From Cryptomeria japonica (lineage: Eukaryota; Streptophyta; Pinopsida; Cupressales; Cupressaceae): a stretch of 64,000 bases of DNA. This document shows, in pieces, positions 12,055 through 24,947 of the stretch (position 1 is its first letter; every line of letters begins with the position of its first letter). The notes under the pieces were generated by a model. It was not told the DNA's origin. It saw only the letters and a list, made by a program, of their open reading frames with translations, and did no database searches. The stretch covers positions 653,636,468 to 653,700,467 of the forward strand of contig NC_081409.1 in the NCBI RefSeq assembly GCF_030272615.1, read 5' to 3'. A program made the translations under genes and the position numbers.

Positions 12055-14319
12055 TGTTGAACACAAGTTGCCACTAAGAGGGTGGGGAGGGGTTAATCAG
12101 TTATTTCTAAAACCTTTAATCCTTTTACCTCCAAGAGATATTACCAGTTACCAACCTAAGGACCAATAAAACCTACCGGTAAGATAAAGATAGACAACAC
12201 ATATCAACCACACTAAGGGAACATCACATAACATCAGTATATATAAGGAAAACCCAAGATGGGAAAAACTTTGGTGAGAAGTGCTACTGGAGTCTATTGC
12301 TCCAATCCAGCCTCACAATGAAAACCTTTGGTCACAACATTTAGGGCACCAATCCAAAGAGTACCACTCCTTCTTTAGGGCACCAACCCAAGGAGTACCA
12401 CTCCTTATTTAGGGCACCAACCCAAGGAGCACCAACCCCTGCACTGAGCTCCAACTCAGTGATTATAATGTCATATTTCAAATACAAAAGTTAATAATCG
12501 GTTACAAATGTGTTTTGTAACCTCTGCAATCTTTCTTCTGGTTCTACTCTTCTCAACTGGACTTTCTCTACTCTTCTCTCTACTGGTTCTCTTCTCACTC
12601 AGATCCTTCTCTCCTTCACTCTCTACTACAACCTTACTGGTTCAGCCTCCACCTCTTCTCTGTTGGTACTCTGTTCTATCATATGTACTGCTACTTGCTA
12701 CCACCAATACTCTGATCTCTAATCTATGTCGATCTTCTCCTTACTGGTCAAGCTCTGCTCAGATCTTTGCCTTGTTGGATCTTCACCGACACTCCCACTA
12801 CATTGCAACACCTTCTTTGATTTTCTACAAGTTCTAGCACCATCAGTTTACCCCACTGTAACTCTCTTTGCAGTTTATTGACCACTCTGACCTTGCCGGT
12901 TAATCCTCTTCTAAACCCTCTCACCGGTTGCACCTCCAACTCTCAGTCTCTATGTTCCTCGATGAAGTCTCTGACTGGTTGGCTCTCTACTTCTTTTTCA
13001 CATTGCACTCTTCAACATTTGACACCACATCTTTTGGTAGCATCAATCAACTTTAATCTTTAGTTGGCACATATATACCAGAGTTTTCCTGCCATGACCG
13101 ATATTCAAATCTCTAGCATGCTAGGGTTTCTTCACCAATTGCAAGGCATATCAGATCTGATATGATCTTGTTTTTCATGAAGATAAGCAGCCTGCAAGCA
13201 ACCAAGCTACACCTATAATATCTTCTTCCTTTCAAGGCATGTTTTCTAAACATAGAAAACATGGATAGTCAGTCAGCAAGGCACAAGATCAATCACCATA
13301 AATGGTTCTGTAGATTGCATCACCAACCTCATTCTGTATCAATCGATGCATCTCATTATCACCTCCATTCAACCTTCCTCGAGCTGCACACCTCTGCAAC
13401 GCCTCCCATGATTTTTGCAGTCAACAATAAATGTCGACAAAATACCAACAACCTCACCGACACAACACCAGTGACCTCTGCAAGATTTCCACTTCAACTC
13501 CATGTGGGATCCTTGTCTGTATCCATCTTAGCTTGGACCTCTGTGTTGGTTCAAATAGGATCACCGACCAAACACTCAACCGATGCACACCTACTAGACA
13601 TCTAACCCTACCAGTTTCGTAACCATGTTGGTGCATCTTCCCTTACCACTTAACCTTCTTGCCTTCTCCTTCCTTGTGTCAGTGGATCTTGTCAGCCCGA
13701 ACATCAACCATGTCAGTTCTCAATAACAATCTAGGATGACTCACTATGTGCATCTTCAACAGATTGAGAGCACTTTACTTTTGTCTCTCTGTTCACTTGG
13801 TGGTATGTCGGTATCCACCTTGTTTACCTATTGACATGTTCTTGTCTTCATACTACTAATGTGCATGATATCTTCATGCTATCCATCTCAAACTATTATG
13901 CATCCATCGTAACACCGCTTTCCATCTGCATACTAGTAACTCCATGTGTGCAACTGCAGAGCCTTATCTTCATTTGACTAGTTCTCTTCTCAACCAATTT
14001 ACCAAGTAGGCGAACACACCATCTTAACTCTTCCTCCTCTACCTTGGTGGAACATCATGTCATCACATGCTGATCTGGTGCACATCTCTAATCTCAACCT
14101 CAGGAGGCATCCTCATATTCCACTTTGGTCATCTGGTCTATGCATCCAATCATGTGCCTTGGCTTACTCTTTTGTCTTATCCCGGAGAGTCATGATGTAT
14201 GCCATGTATACTATGGGATAAGAAAGGTATTACCATTTACCAGTGGGAAAAGATCTATGTCACCAATTGGTATTAATGTGACATCCCCAAGGAGTAGATG
14301 CATCTTCAACTTGACATAT
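12055..14319 (-). repeat. Element B 3' LTR, left part (A family)
   Basis: The left end TGTTGAACAC and the next 400 bp parallel the left end of the A LTR (4021 onward), including the GGAAAACCCAAGATGGGAAA core. The LTR is interrupted at 14319 by Gyp1 and resumes at 29412. The two parts sum to about 2.65 kb, against 2.53 kb for A. The five bases before it are aatat; no matching partner was found because the other end of B is lost. Confidence 0.8.
12341..12442. repeat. 34-bp tandem repeat inside LTR B, three units
   Basis: Units starting TTAGGGCACC lie at 12341, 12375 and 12409. The equivalent place in LTR A (4297-4370) has only two units, so copy number differs between members of the family. 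Confidence 0.85.
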
Positions 14320-15921
14320 TGATGCAGAGAGTCTTGGGGATTTGTTTGTTACACCTTCTTGAGTGACTTGACCTAATCAACCCTTCAACTACTCAGTTCC
14401 TTCCAATGGCACTTGGCAGGGGTTATTCTAATGGGACCTCCAAGGTCTGAACCTTCTTGAATTTCCTCCTAGGTATAGCCATTGGTTTTAGGTCAATGAA
14501 CTCCTCCACTTATTTTTGCCACCTCAGTTACTCACACACTCCTCTCTTGGGCTCCAACCACTCCTGCAAGGATCTTAACACATAATCTCTTCCTATGGTT
14601 TCCCAATGCACCAACAAGGTTTCTTCAATTTATTTTGAGGTTTAAGACTCACCAAATCCATCTCCTTGGTTTCTTAACCCTTCTAGGTCTCTATCGGCAC
14701 CTAAATAGGCCTAACTACATTAGCCCTCCCTAGGCGGTTCTAAGGGTGTAATTTGCAAAAATCCCAAAAAAACCCTAGAAATAAATCATGGATTTGAGTA
14801 CCCTTTTGTAAGTTACAGATAATAATGGAAAAGTGCATCTGGTTTATCCATACAAGCAGGGTTTCCAATGCTGCATTATTTTGAAGGGTTTTAGGCCTAG
14901 CCAGCTACTTGGCAAGATGGGTCTAAAACTCTTCACCGATCAAATATCCTGCTCCAAAAACTTTGGGAACCTTCAAGGGGACTCAGAGGGCTTTCCATTC
15001 ATATGCCACTTGGACCTACACCAATCTCCATGTGCTCACAAATCACACTTTTCTTGTTGTCATAGCTCACCTACTCCCAGTGGTGAGCCTAGGGCTTCAT
15101 TGTTTCTTCTCCTCCTAGACCTGCAACATCACACACCCTATTCATAAGCTATTTATAGACCCTAACCTATTATTCTTAGTGATTTCAATAGGGGCCATCA
15201 AAGAATGCTTAGGTTAGAACCATTTCTTGCTCTTAAACCCTACTTGCAAGGGTTTTGCTCCTAGTTGCAAAGAATGAAAGAAATCTCTACAACCTGGAAC
15301 AATAAATCCTGTAAATCAACCTTAATGAAATAAAATACAATGAATTCTGAAAGATACAATGATTTTACACCATCTAGTCCATACTGGACCGTACAAACAA
15401 GGAAAAACAAGACAAAAACTATCAAAAACTGGTGGAAACAAGGTTGCTTCACAAACCAAAAACTTTCTCTTGCATTTTCAATCATCCAACCCATACAATG
15501 AAATTAAAATTGGATTATATCCACTTATTTCAGTTGGTTCAACCAACTTCCTAACACCTATAACAAAAAATATAACTTTTGCAAGAAATTGCAAAATGTT
15601 GCTCTAGGATGCAATTTTGCATTCTAATGCATTCAAAGGCTCTTAAAGGTTCTCAAAAACCATTAAAGACCTAAAAACAACTCAATTGACTCCTAATACA
15701 TGAATACATTCATCAAGAGTATTTTCCCTGTGAACTACCTAAGCATCTCATTTCTTAGGCTAATGATATCCTAAGCACATCTGATTCAAACCAAAATTTG
15801 GACAACTCAACCATGGCTCTACTGAGTCCTTAATGGTTGGTCCATTATTACATCATATATTAAACAAAATCTTAAAATAAATCAAAGCTTTCATTCTTGG
15901 AGTGCTAGGTGCCCTGCACCA
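14320..15921 (-). repeat. Gyp1 3' LTR (1602 bp)
   Basis: It runs from TGATGCAGAG to CTGCACCA on the plus strand, which is TG...CA on the minus strand. It matches the right copy over its whole length. The purine run CCCAAGGGAGTA (15922-15933 on the minus strand) directly precedes it and serves as polypurine tract. Confidence 0.9.
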
Positions 15922-15939
15922 TACTCCCTTGGGTCAAAG

Positions 15940-17450
15940 AACTTAAGTCCCTTGAGTTATAAGGTCTGAAATCTCCACTCCATGCTAGAGTATATTTGCC
16001 ACTGACATCCACATGGCATCTGAATTAGGTAACTCTTTCCACTTGACAAGATAGTTCTTTTATACTCCTTTCCTTGTCATTTTAACTATCTTGGTATCCA
16101 AGATACTCTCTAACTCAATGAGTTGACTAGGTGGCAAATCCTTTATCCAATATTCATGAACCGGTGTTGGCATGTCTATTTGATTTGTTGGTGTCTCTCC
16201 CTTGTATGGATAGAGATCACATACATTAAAAATAGGAGATATCCCCAAGGTAGGAGGAAGTTCAACCTTATAGGCATTCTACCCATACATGTGCACCACC
16301 TTGAGAGGTCCAATTTTCTTCATCACGAGCTTGATAGGCTACCCTTTAGGAAGCCTCTCCTTCCTAAGGTATGCCAACAATAAATATCCTACTTGAAAGT
16401 GTACCTTCTTCCTTGTTTTATCATCTTGAACCTTATACTGCTCGGATTTTTGTTGTAAGGACTACCTTACCTTATCATGCACCTCTTTAATACCTTCTGC
16501 AAAGTTCTCCCCTTGTGCACTCTTGGGTGCCATTGAACCGAGATCTCTGAGCTCTAATATTCCCCTAGGATGGAATCCATACACTATCTCAAAATGAATT
16601 TTACCAGTGCTATGGTTCATTGAGTCATTATATGCATATTCTTCCTTTCCAAGTACTAGATCCCAAGTCTACCCATGTTGTTTGGTAAGACATCTTAGCA
16701 AGCTACCCAATGACCAGTTGACTACCTCTATCTGACCATCTGATTGAGGATGATAGGCAGATGAGAAAGATAACTTGGTGCCCAAATTCCTCCAAAGTGT
16801 CCTCGAAAAGTGGCTCAAAAACTTCACATCTCTATCACTAACAATGTTGATTGGAAGACCATGAATTTTGACTATCTCCTTGAAAAAGAGGCCTACAATA
16901 TAGGTGGCATCATTGGTACTCTTGCAAGGTATGAAATGTGCTATTTTGCAAAACCTATCTACTACCACATACACACTATCAAATCCTCTTGGTGTCCTAG
17001 GAAAGCCTAACAAAAAATCCATGCTCAAACATTCCCAAGGCCTCTAAGGTATGACCAAGGGTTGATATAAACTTGCATTACTTGAGGTTCCTTTTTCTCT
17101 TTGTCAGATGGTGCATTGCTCTACAAATATTCTCACTTCTGATTACAACTTGAGCCAATAATAAAACCTACCAACCTACTCCAAAGTCTTATCAATGCCA
17201 AAATGACCTCCTAGACCTCCTTGATGCTTCTCTTGAATAATATTTTGCCTCATAGAACATTGAGGTATGCAAAGAAGATAATCTTTAAACAACAAACCCT
17301 CTTGTATCATGTATTCTGAATAAGGGACATGTGAAGTGTTAGAAAAATTAGAACAAACATTATATATCTCTACAAAATCCTTATCATCCTTGTAGAGGTC
17401 TTTTAACTCACTCAAACCCACACTTTGCATTCGAATCTCCTACATGGTCA
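15940..17450 (-). pseudogene. int: Gyp1 integrase and C-terminal chromodomain
   Basis: On the minus strand, 17430-17176 covers the zinc-binding N-terminal part, ending at GGLGGHFGIDKT. Residues in 17028-16669 form the catalytic core, with the three acidic residues visible in SMDF, SDRDVKF and DGQIE. A linker follows. The C-terminal chromodomain at about 16100-15975 has the pattern KNYLVKWKELPNSDAMW, typical of chromoviruses, where it steers integration toward particular chromatin. One stop lies just before this motif (about 16060) and further stops sit between the blocks, so the protein is broken although the catalytic triad survives. Confidence 0.8.
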
Positions 17451-17640
17451 TGATTCTCCTACTTAGTACATCAACAACTTTTTTGGCTGTCCCTTTCTTG
17501 TTTTTGATAGTGAATGTATAAGATTATAGGTACTCAACCTACTTTAGGTGTATTTGGTTCAACTTCTCTTGCCCATTGAGAAAACTAAGGGCATAGTTGT
17601 CAGTGAAGACTACAAATTCTTTGGGCAGCAAGTAGTGATG

Positions 17641-18777
17641 CTATTTTTTCAATGCTTGAACTATTACATACAACTCCAAGTCATACATTGAGTACCTTTT
17701 CTTAGCTTCATTTAATTTTTCTGAGAAGAAAGCTATAGGATGTCCCTCTTGGTTTAAAACTATCCCTACTGCCCTTTGGTTTGAATCACATTCTAGTGTA
17801 AACAACTGATTGAAATTAGGCAATCTAAGGGTTGGCAGCTTTGCTATCTTGGTTTTCAACCTTTCAAACCCCTTATTGGCTTCCTCTGTCCACTTAAAGT
17901 GACATTTAATCCCTCCTTTAATGGTATTGAGAATAGGAGCACAAACATGGCTAACGTTTCTCACAAATTTCCTATAAAAAGATGCCATTCCATGAAAGCT
18001 TCTAACTTCATTTATGCCCCTAGGGATAGGCCAATTATGTATTGCTTCTACCTTACTTGGATCCATTTTTAAACATCCATGAGAAATAACAAAACCAACG
18101 TATACAAGCTCTGTTTTCAAAAACTCACATTTTTCAAGGTTAATCTTGAGTTGAGCCTCCTTCAACTTCTTTAAAACCATCTCTAAATTCTTGAGGTGTT
18201 CCTCCTTGAACCTTCTGTAGATCAAAATTTCATCAAGATATACAATTACAAATCTACCAATAAACTCAACTAAGACTTCATTCATGAGCCTTTGGAAGGT
18301 ACTAGGTGCATTGGTGAGGTCAAATGGCATCGCCAACCACTCATATAGGCTCGTATTGGTTCTAAAGGTTGTCTTCCATTCATCTCTAGGTCTGATTTTG
18401 ATCTAATGGTAGCCAGACTTTAAGTCAACCTTTGTGAAGTAGCTTGCACCTCCTAGATTGTCTAATAGGTCTTCAATCCTTGGCATGGCAATCCCATACC
18501 TTATAGTAATCTTGTTGATTTCTCTTGAGTCTATGCATATTCTCTATTTACCTCCCTTTTTAGGCACTAATATAGTAGGAACAACACATGGACTCAAACA
18601 CTTCTTGATAAACCCTTTGTCTAAGAGTTCTTGTGCTTGTTTGGCAATCTCTTTATTTTGACTAGGTGTCATTTTGTAGGCAGCTTTGTTTGGCAGATTG
18701 GCCCCGGGTATTAAGTCTATTTGATGATTTACATCTCTCATTGGAGGAAAATAATTAGGTATGTCATCCCCTATCAC
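17641..18777 (-). pseudogene. pol: Gyp1 reverse transcriptase and RNase H
   Basis: The minus-strand frame 18777-18544 holds the RT N-terminus (QELLDKGFIKK, VPKKGGK). The frame 18336-17641 holds the palm and thumb, from MAMPFDLTNAPSTFQRLMN to the RNase H start FTLECDSNQ. The catalytic box reads YLDE instead of the usual YLDD (about 18222-18233), a change in one of the metal-binding aspartates. The two parts are separated by a disrupted stretch (18337-18543). RT copies element RNA into DNA in the particle; this copy looks dead. Confidence 0.85.
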
Positions 18778-18779
18778 TT

Positions 18780-19334
18780 CTACATATTATTTGCATAGAC
18801 CTTGCACCTCTTGAGGAATTCACTCATTGGATCTACCTTAGTTTCTTCTCTAAGTTTCAACACTATAGCATGGCCTTGATGTCCTTCTTGTTTCAACACT
18901 TTGAGGAACTCTTTTCCACTCATCAGCATCACACTTGAGCCTATTTTCTTTTCTTCCTTTAGTTCAGGTAGTGGATCCATTAGATACTTTTTCCCATTCT
19001 TGGTGATAAGATAGTTGTTCTTCTCCCCATCATGAGTAGCTCTCACATCATATTTCCATGGACGGACCAACAACAAATGACAAGCATCCATAGGCAATAT
19101 GTCACATAATAATATGTCCTTGTACTCACCAATTTCAAAATCCATCCATGCTTGTTCATCAACCAATACATGTTGACCTTGGTTGAGCCATGATACCTTA
19201 TAGGGAGTGAGGTGAGGGAATCTTTTCAGGTTGTGTTTGTCCACCATTTCAACTGAGACAATATTCTCAGTGGAACCTGAATCTACAATCACTTTACAAA
19301 TCTTCCCATGTGACCTACAAGTGGTTCTAAACAA
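18780..19334 (-). pseudogene. Gyp1 retropepsin-like protease
   Basis: Minus-strand frame of 184 residues with the aspartic protease signature VIVDSGSTENIVS near residue 15 (about 19290-19250) and the second conserved hydrophobic block around DILLCDILPMDACHLLL. It lies between the gag zinc knuckle and the RT, as expected for gypsy pol. It is one of the better preserved frames of Gyp1. A stop at its C-terminal end breaks the link to RT. Confidence 0.8.
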
Positions 19335-19522
19335 GCTTTTCCTTTGTGATGGCTCTTGAGCCTAGGGTATCTTGAGCATTGTTTTCCTCATCATCAAGTT
19401 TTCTCCATCTGTCACAGGCCTTGCCTTGCTGATTGAAGAAGTTACACTCTAAGTGTCCTCTTGCAACAATTGAGTTATTCTTTCCCTCATGTATGATCTT
19501 GTGGAGCTTGAGGCTTTCCCCG

Positions 19523-20300
19523 AGCACTTACTCATGGTATGCCCAACTTGATTGCAATGATAACACCTACCGGTGAAGACTATATTTCCTCTTCCCAAGT
19601 TTCCAAACCTTCCCCTAAAATTACTCCTTCCTCTATAGGATCCTCTAAATGATCCTCTTTGAGAGTATCCACTACCTTCTTGGTCTTGTTTCTCTTCAAT
19701 TATTGGTGATTTCTGCCCTCTACCAAAGTTTCCTCTACCCCTGAAATTCTTACCTCCCCTATGTTTCTAATTTTGTTCACTCCTCCTTTTGATCTTCTCT
19801 TCTGCCCTTAGGGCCAACTAAAAACACTTATGGACAATGTCTGGTGTGAGGGTACTTATCTCATCTTTTATATTCGTTCTAAGGCTATTCAAGTACTTGG
19901 CTAACTTCTCCACCTTATTCTCATGCTTCCTATCCCTCAAATTGACCTTATAAAACTCTTCAGTGTATGCATTGACATCTAACTCGTTTGTTTCAAATTT
20001 TGCAATCTATTATGGATTTGAACTTCATAATCTCTTGGAGGGAATTGTGTCTTAAGTTTGAACTTCATATGCTCCCATGAAGTTATCTTCTTTTTGCCTT
20101 CTTGTATCCTTTCTTCTTGCATCATATTCCACCAAACCAATGTTGATCCTCTCATTCTTTATTTGGCCACATTGACTCTTTGTTCTTCTGCTACCTCTTT
20201 ATAGTCAAAGTGATTATTGAGAGCTTCTATCGAATATAGAAACTCTTCTCCATTGAGGTTTCCTCAATATGTGGGTAATCCATCCAAGCTGTCTTTAGAA
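19523..20300 (-). pseudogene. gag: Gyp1 gag, degraded
   Basis: The minus strand shows a zinc knuckle CYHCNQVGHTMSKC (about 19565-19523), preceded by a Gly/Arg-rich stretch (about 19690-19580) typical of gypsy gag C-termini. Upstream of that the frame is broken by many stops and shifts up to the priming site. This would be the nucleocapsid and capsid protein; no intact start is preserved. Confidence 0.65.
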
Positions 20301-20301
20301 A

Positions 20302-20315
20302 TGACTCTGAAACCA
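20302..20315 (-). other. Gyp1 primer binding site
   Basis: On the minus strand TGGTTTCAGAGTCA lies three bases inside the 5' LTR, a diverged version of the initiator-Met tRNA site TGGTATCAGAGC. Confidence 0.65.
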
Positions 20316-20318
20316 CTC

Positions 20319-21542
20319 TGATGCAGAGAGTCTTGGAGCTTTGTTTCTTAGACCTTCTTGAGTGACTTGATCTACTCAACCCTTCAACTACTCAAGTCCT
20401 TCCAATGGCACTTGGAAGGGTTTATACTAATGGGACCTCCAAGGTCTGAACCTTCTTGAATTGCCTCCTAGGTATAGGCAATGGTTTTAGGTAAATCAAC
20501 TCCTCCACTTGAGGTTGCCACCTCAGTTACTCACACACTCCTCTCTTGGGCTCCAACCACTCCTACAAGGATCTTAACACACAATCTCTTGCTATGGTTT
20601 CCCAATGATTCAAAAAGGTATCTTTAATGTATTTTTAGGTTTAAGACTCACCAAATCCATCACCTTGGCTTCTTAACCCTTCTAGGTCTCTATCGGCACC
20701 TAAATAGGCCTAATTGCATTAGCCCTCCCTAGGCAGTTTTAGGGGTTTAATTTGCAAAAATACCAAACAAGCCTAGAAATAAATCATGGATTTGCATACC
20801 TTTTTGGAAGTTACAGACAATACTAGAAAAGTGCATTTGGGTTATCCATACAAGCAGGGTTTCTAATACTGCACTATTTTGAAGGGTTTTAGGCCTAGAT
20901 GGTGACTTGGCAAGATGGGTCTAAAACTCTTCACCAGTCAAATCTCCTTCTCCAAAAACTTTGGTAACCTTCAAGGGGACTCAAAGGGATTTCCATTCAT
21001 ATGCTACTTGGACCTGCACCAATCTCCATGTGCTCACAAATCGCACTTTTCTTATTGTCCTAACTAACCTACTCCCAGCGGTGAGCCTAGGGCTTCACTG
21101 TTTCTCCTCCTTCTAGACCTGCAACATCACACACCCTATTCATAAGCTATTTATAGACCCTAACCTAGAATTATTAGTTATTTCAATAGGTTCCATCAAA
21201 GAATGCCTAAGTTAGAGCCATTTCTTTCTCTTAAACCCTACTTTTAAGGGTTTTGCTGCTAGTTGCAAAGAATGAAAAAAATCTCTACAACCTGGAACAA
21301 TCACACTTGCAAATCAACCTTAATGAAAGAAAAAAAATGAACTCTCAAAGATGCAATGAATTTACACCATCTAGTCCATATTGGACCGTACAAACAAGGA
21401 AAAACAAGACAAAAACTATCAAAAACTGGTGGAAACAAGGTTGCTTCACAAACCAAAAACTTGCTCTTGAATTTACAATCCTTTCAAACCATACAATGAA
21501 GTGAAACTTGGCTTATATCCACTTGTTTTAGTTGGTTCAACC
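20319..21542 (-). repeat. Gyp1 5' LTR, left part
   Basis: It matches 14320-15540 closely. It is interrupted after GGTTCAACC by C1 and continues at 29010 with the sequence that follows this point in the left LTR (15541 onward). Confidence 0.9.
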
Positions 21543-23073
21543 TGATAACTCAATGATGAACAGTGAGTACCAAACCAGTATTGAGAGGGGGGGTGAATCA
21601 GTACAAACACAAAAACTTTTATTAAATCGGTTTGACTGCAAACAGTGCACTTGACAGACAAACACAAGTACTGGTATAAACCAAATTACTACTAGTTAAA
21701 CATAATGAGACTATAAAAGACATAAACTGGAAACACTTAGCTTTCCAATCAACCTACTTCCTCATTTCCACTTTATCTTTATGCATAAACAGATATTCTA
21801 TCATTCTGAGATACAATAATTTCCTAAATCAACATGATTCACCACTAAATAGGAAATAACAAAACATCACATGAAAGAGGCATCACACATGACACTCATA
21901 TTTTTCACATGGAAACCCAACTGGGAAAAACCACAGTGGGGATGAATACCCACAAGCTATTTTTGAACTCTTTAAAAGTCCGCTCTGTTAGGAGCCTAGT
22001 CCAGTTAAAGACAGTTACAACAGGTTCTGTTAGGAACTGATCCTGTTAGGGATCACCCGATTAAGGGATGGGTAGAATACCTAGTTAAGGGTTACCTTGT
22101 TAGAGGATTTTATGAACTCAATGGCTTTGAGTCACCCTATTAAAAGATTTACAGCAAGCTGGTTAAAGCTACCCTGTTAAGGGATTTTCCAACTCTTGAA
22201 GTGATTAGAGATCAATAGGTATCTCAATGATCTAGTAATAGCACTCAATGCCAATGCAGACCTGGTTTAGTTCCTTCCTTCTGCACACACATTTTGTAGG
22301 TATCAATTCTCTTATTTGGTCTGGCAAGAATCATGTATCTCTGTACTTAGATACACACAACATTTGCCAACAACTTCAACATAAAACACAACATTGACCT
22401 TATGGGAAACATATAGGTCGGTAGCATAAACCCTAAACCCTAAACATTTAGGTTGAGCAATTTAGTTGGTTCAATCCTGACCATTGAACACTTTGCATTT
22501 GAATACAATGGTCTTGAACAAATCTCAAGACATTCTGCATCGTTCGTTCTTCACCGCTTCTTGGAGGCGATAACCCATCACGCGTTCTTCACCATTTGCA
22601 GGGAATTCGCACATTCTCGAGGTAGATAGGATCAATCTCCTTCATGCAAGATCCTTCACATGCATGAGGCTAATGTGGCAACATGATCTGATCTCTATTA
22701 CAATGCTAACTCATCACACAATGCCATCGGTTGAATCACACAGGCTCGAAACACTTCAACTAGAAACCCTGAGTCTAGAACTACCAACCAGTAGTCATAC
22801 CATATTAAACCTTGATAGAGAACATTCCATATACCAGGTCACTTGGACAAATGTACCACTTCACCTTTTGCACATATACCAGTTCACAACATTATACCCG
22901 TTCACTTTGCCAGTTGCTTAACTTCAATAAACCGGTTCATCTTCAAAACATTACCTGTTCACTTCAGCATATTACCGGTTCACTTCAGTATATTACTGGT
23001 TCACTCTTCAGCATATTGACATCAATGATAACACAATATCATCATGTCAACATACTCTACACATATGCCAATA
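21543..23073 (-). repeat. C1 3' LTR (1531 bp)
   Basis: It matches 27460-29009. The outer end is TGATAACTCA on the plus strand. The inner end reads CCAATA where the 5' LTR has CCAACA. It contains the shared core (about 21908-21945), a run of GTTAGGG/GTTAAGGG motifs (21988-22190) and a short array of TTCACTTCAG/CATATT units (22875-23010). The polypurine tract beside it (23074-23090) is mutated. Confidence 0.9.
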
Positions 23074-23318
23074 ATCTATCCCTTTGGTATTGATGGCAAT
23101 ATACAAAGATATCTCTCTTTCTGCATCACATCTTCTCCTTAATACTGCAGATATCTTCTTCGCTTCACATCTTCTCCCTCTTTGACAACAATACCAAAGT
23201 GGAGGCACAAGCTTCCTTGTTCCACTATGTTGCTCCCCTGAGGAGTAGCATCCTTCAAGACATCAATCCTGAAAAAGATATAGCAAAGTAAGATTTGACT
23301 AATGTGGAGCACAAACCT

Positions 23319-24693
23319 TTAGTTTACCTCTTGAAGGGGCAGTATGCCTAATTCACCTCTTAGATAGGTAAAAGTAGCCTTCGGTAGAGGCTTGGTGAAT
23401 ATGTCTGCTAACTGCTCCTTATTGGAAACATGTTCCAATACAACCTCTTTGTTCTGATCCTTTTCCCTCAAGAAATGATACTTGAGTTCAAAGTTCTTGG
23501 TTCTAGCATGTAAAACTAGATTCTTGGAGATGTTAATTGCACTTTTATTGTCACAAAATATACTTACCAGTTTAGATACAAGAACTTTGAAGCCATTCAA
23601 TACATGCTTCATCCAAATAGTCTGGGTGTAGTTCATAAAAGTTGCAACATACTCCACTTCTACTGTAGACTGAGAGATACAACTCTACTTTTTACTCATC
23701 CATGAGGCCAGTCTACCACTGAGAAAGAATGCACCATCGGTTGTGCTCTTCCGGTCATCCACAATACCATCCCAATCAACATCTATGAACACTTTCAGGT
23801 TGAAATCATCATTGTATGGATACCATAATCCATAGTCAATAGTTCCCTTCAAATATCTAAGGATCCGCTTGACTTCTACCAAGTGGGATTCTCTTGGGCT
23901 TTTCTGGAACTGAGTGGTAATACCCACTGCATGTGCAATGTCTGGTTTGCTATGTACTACATAATGCAACTTACCAATCATTAATTGATATTCCTTCTCA
24001 TTTACCAATGCTGAGTCATCCTCTTTTGATAGTTTATAGTCACCATTGGTGTACCAACTGGTTTGCTATCTTCCATGCCAAAGGTCTTCAACACCTCTTT
24101 GACATACTTGGACTAAGTAATAAAGATTCCATCTTTCATTTGTTGAATCTGCAGTCCAATGAAGAACTTAATCTCCCCTATGAGTGACATCTCAAATTCC
24201 TTCTTCATCTCATCTGCAAAGTCATGACTTATCTTGTCATCTCCACCAAAGATTATGTCATCAACAAATACTTCACAGATCAGATCTAATCTCCTTCTGA
24301 TTTCAAGTAGATATTGCTATCTTCACTTGTTCTTGCAAATCCAATCTTCACAAGATGGGAGTGCAAGCATTCATACCATGTTGTAGGTGCCTGCTTCAGT
24401 CCATACAAGGCTTTATGTAGCCTACACACCATCTCATTGTCTTCTGATAGGGAAAACCCATCTGGTTGCTCTATATACACCTCCTCTTCAAGTATTCCAT
24501 TTAGAAATGCAGATTTTACATCCATTTGGTATACCTTGAATCCTTTAAAAGCTGCATATGCAAGAAACATACAAACTCCTTCCAATCTTGCTACTAGAGC
24601 AAAGGTTTCTCCATAGTCTTCTCCTTCTTCTTGGGCATATCCTTTACATACTAGTCTGGCTTTGTTTCTTACCATTGTGCCATCCTCATTCAA
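23319..24693 (-). pseudogene. pol: C1 reverse transcriptase and RNase H
   Basis: The minus strand carries RT from [20 protein letters not shown] (24690 down) through [11 protein letters not shown] and [13 protein letters not shown] (24286). It continues through the catalytic box FVDD (24258-24269), [15 protein letters not shown], the RNase H block STTDGAFFLSG (24008-23685) and ends with KEQLADIFTKPLPKATF (23319). Copia elements usually have YVDD; the same FVDD occurs in C2. Stops at about 24285 and 23680, plus small shifts, break the frame. Confidence 0.9.
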
Positions 24694-24947
24694 TTTATTT
24701 ATGAAGACCTATTTGGTTCCAAAGACATTTTTATGCTCTGGTCTAGATACCAAAGACCATGTACCATTCTTTTCTATCTGATCAATTTCCTCTTCCATTG
24801 CCTTGATCCAGTCTTCATCTTTATGTGTCTCTTTGAATGATTTAGGCTCAAATTAACAAATCATACATGAGTTTTCTCTAACCTTTCTTCTTGTAAGAAT
24901 TCCTGCATCTTTGTCTCCTATGATCTACTTTGGATCATGATTGAGTT

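Noticed and set aside
13261-13605. 114-residue plus-strand frame inside LTR B
   Set aside because: It lies within an LTR of a minus-strand element, and the corresponding place in LTR A (5047-5433) gives a different, non-homologous peptide.
22664-23093. Plus-strand frames in the C1 LTR
   Set aside because: They are in the LTR on the wrong strand, and short repeats in the LTR create them.
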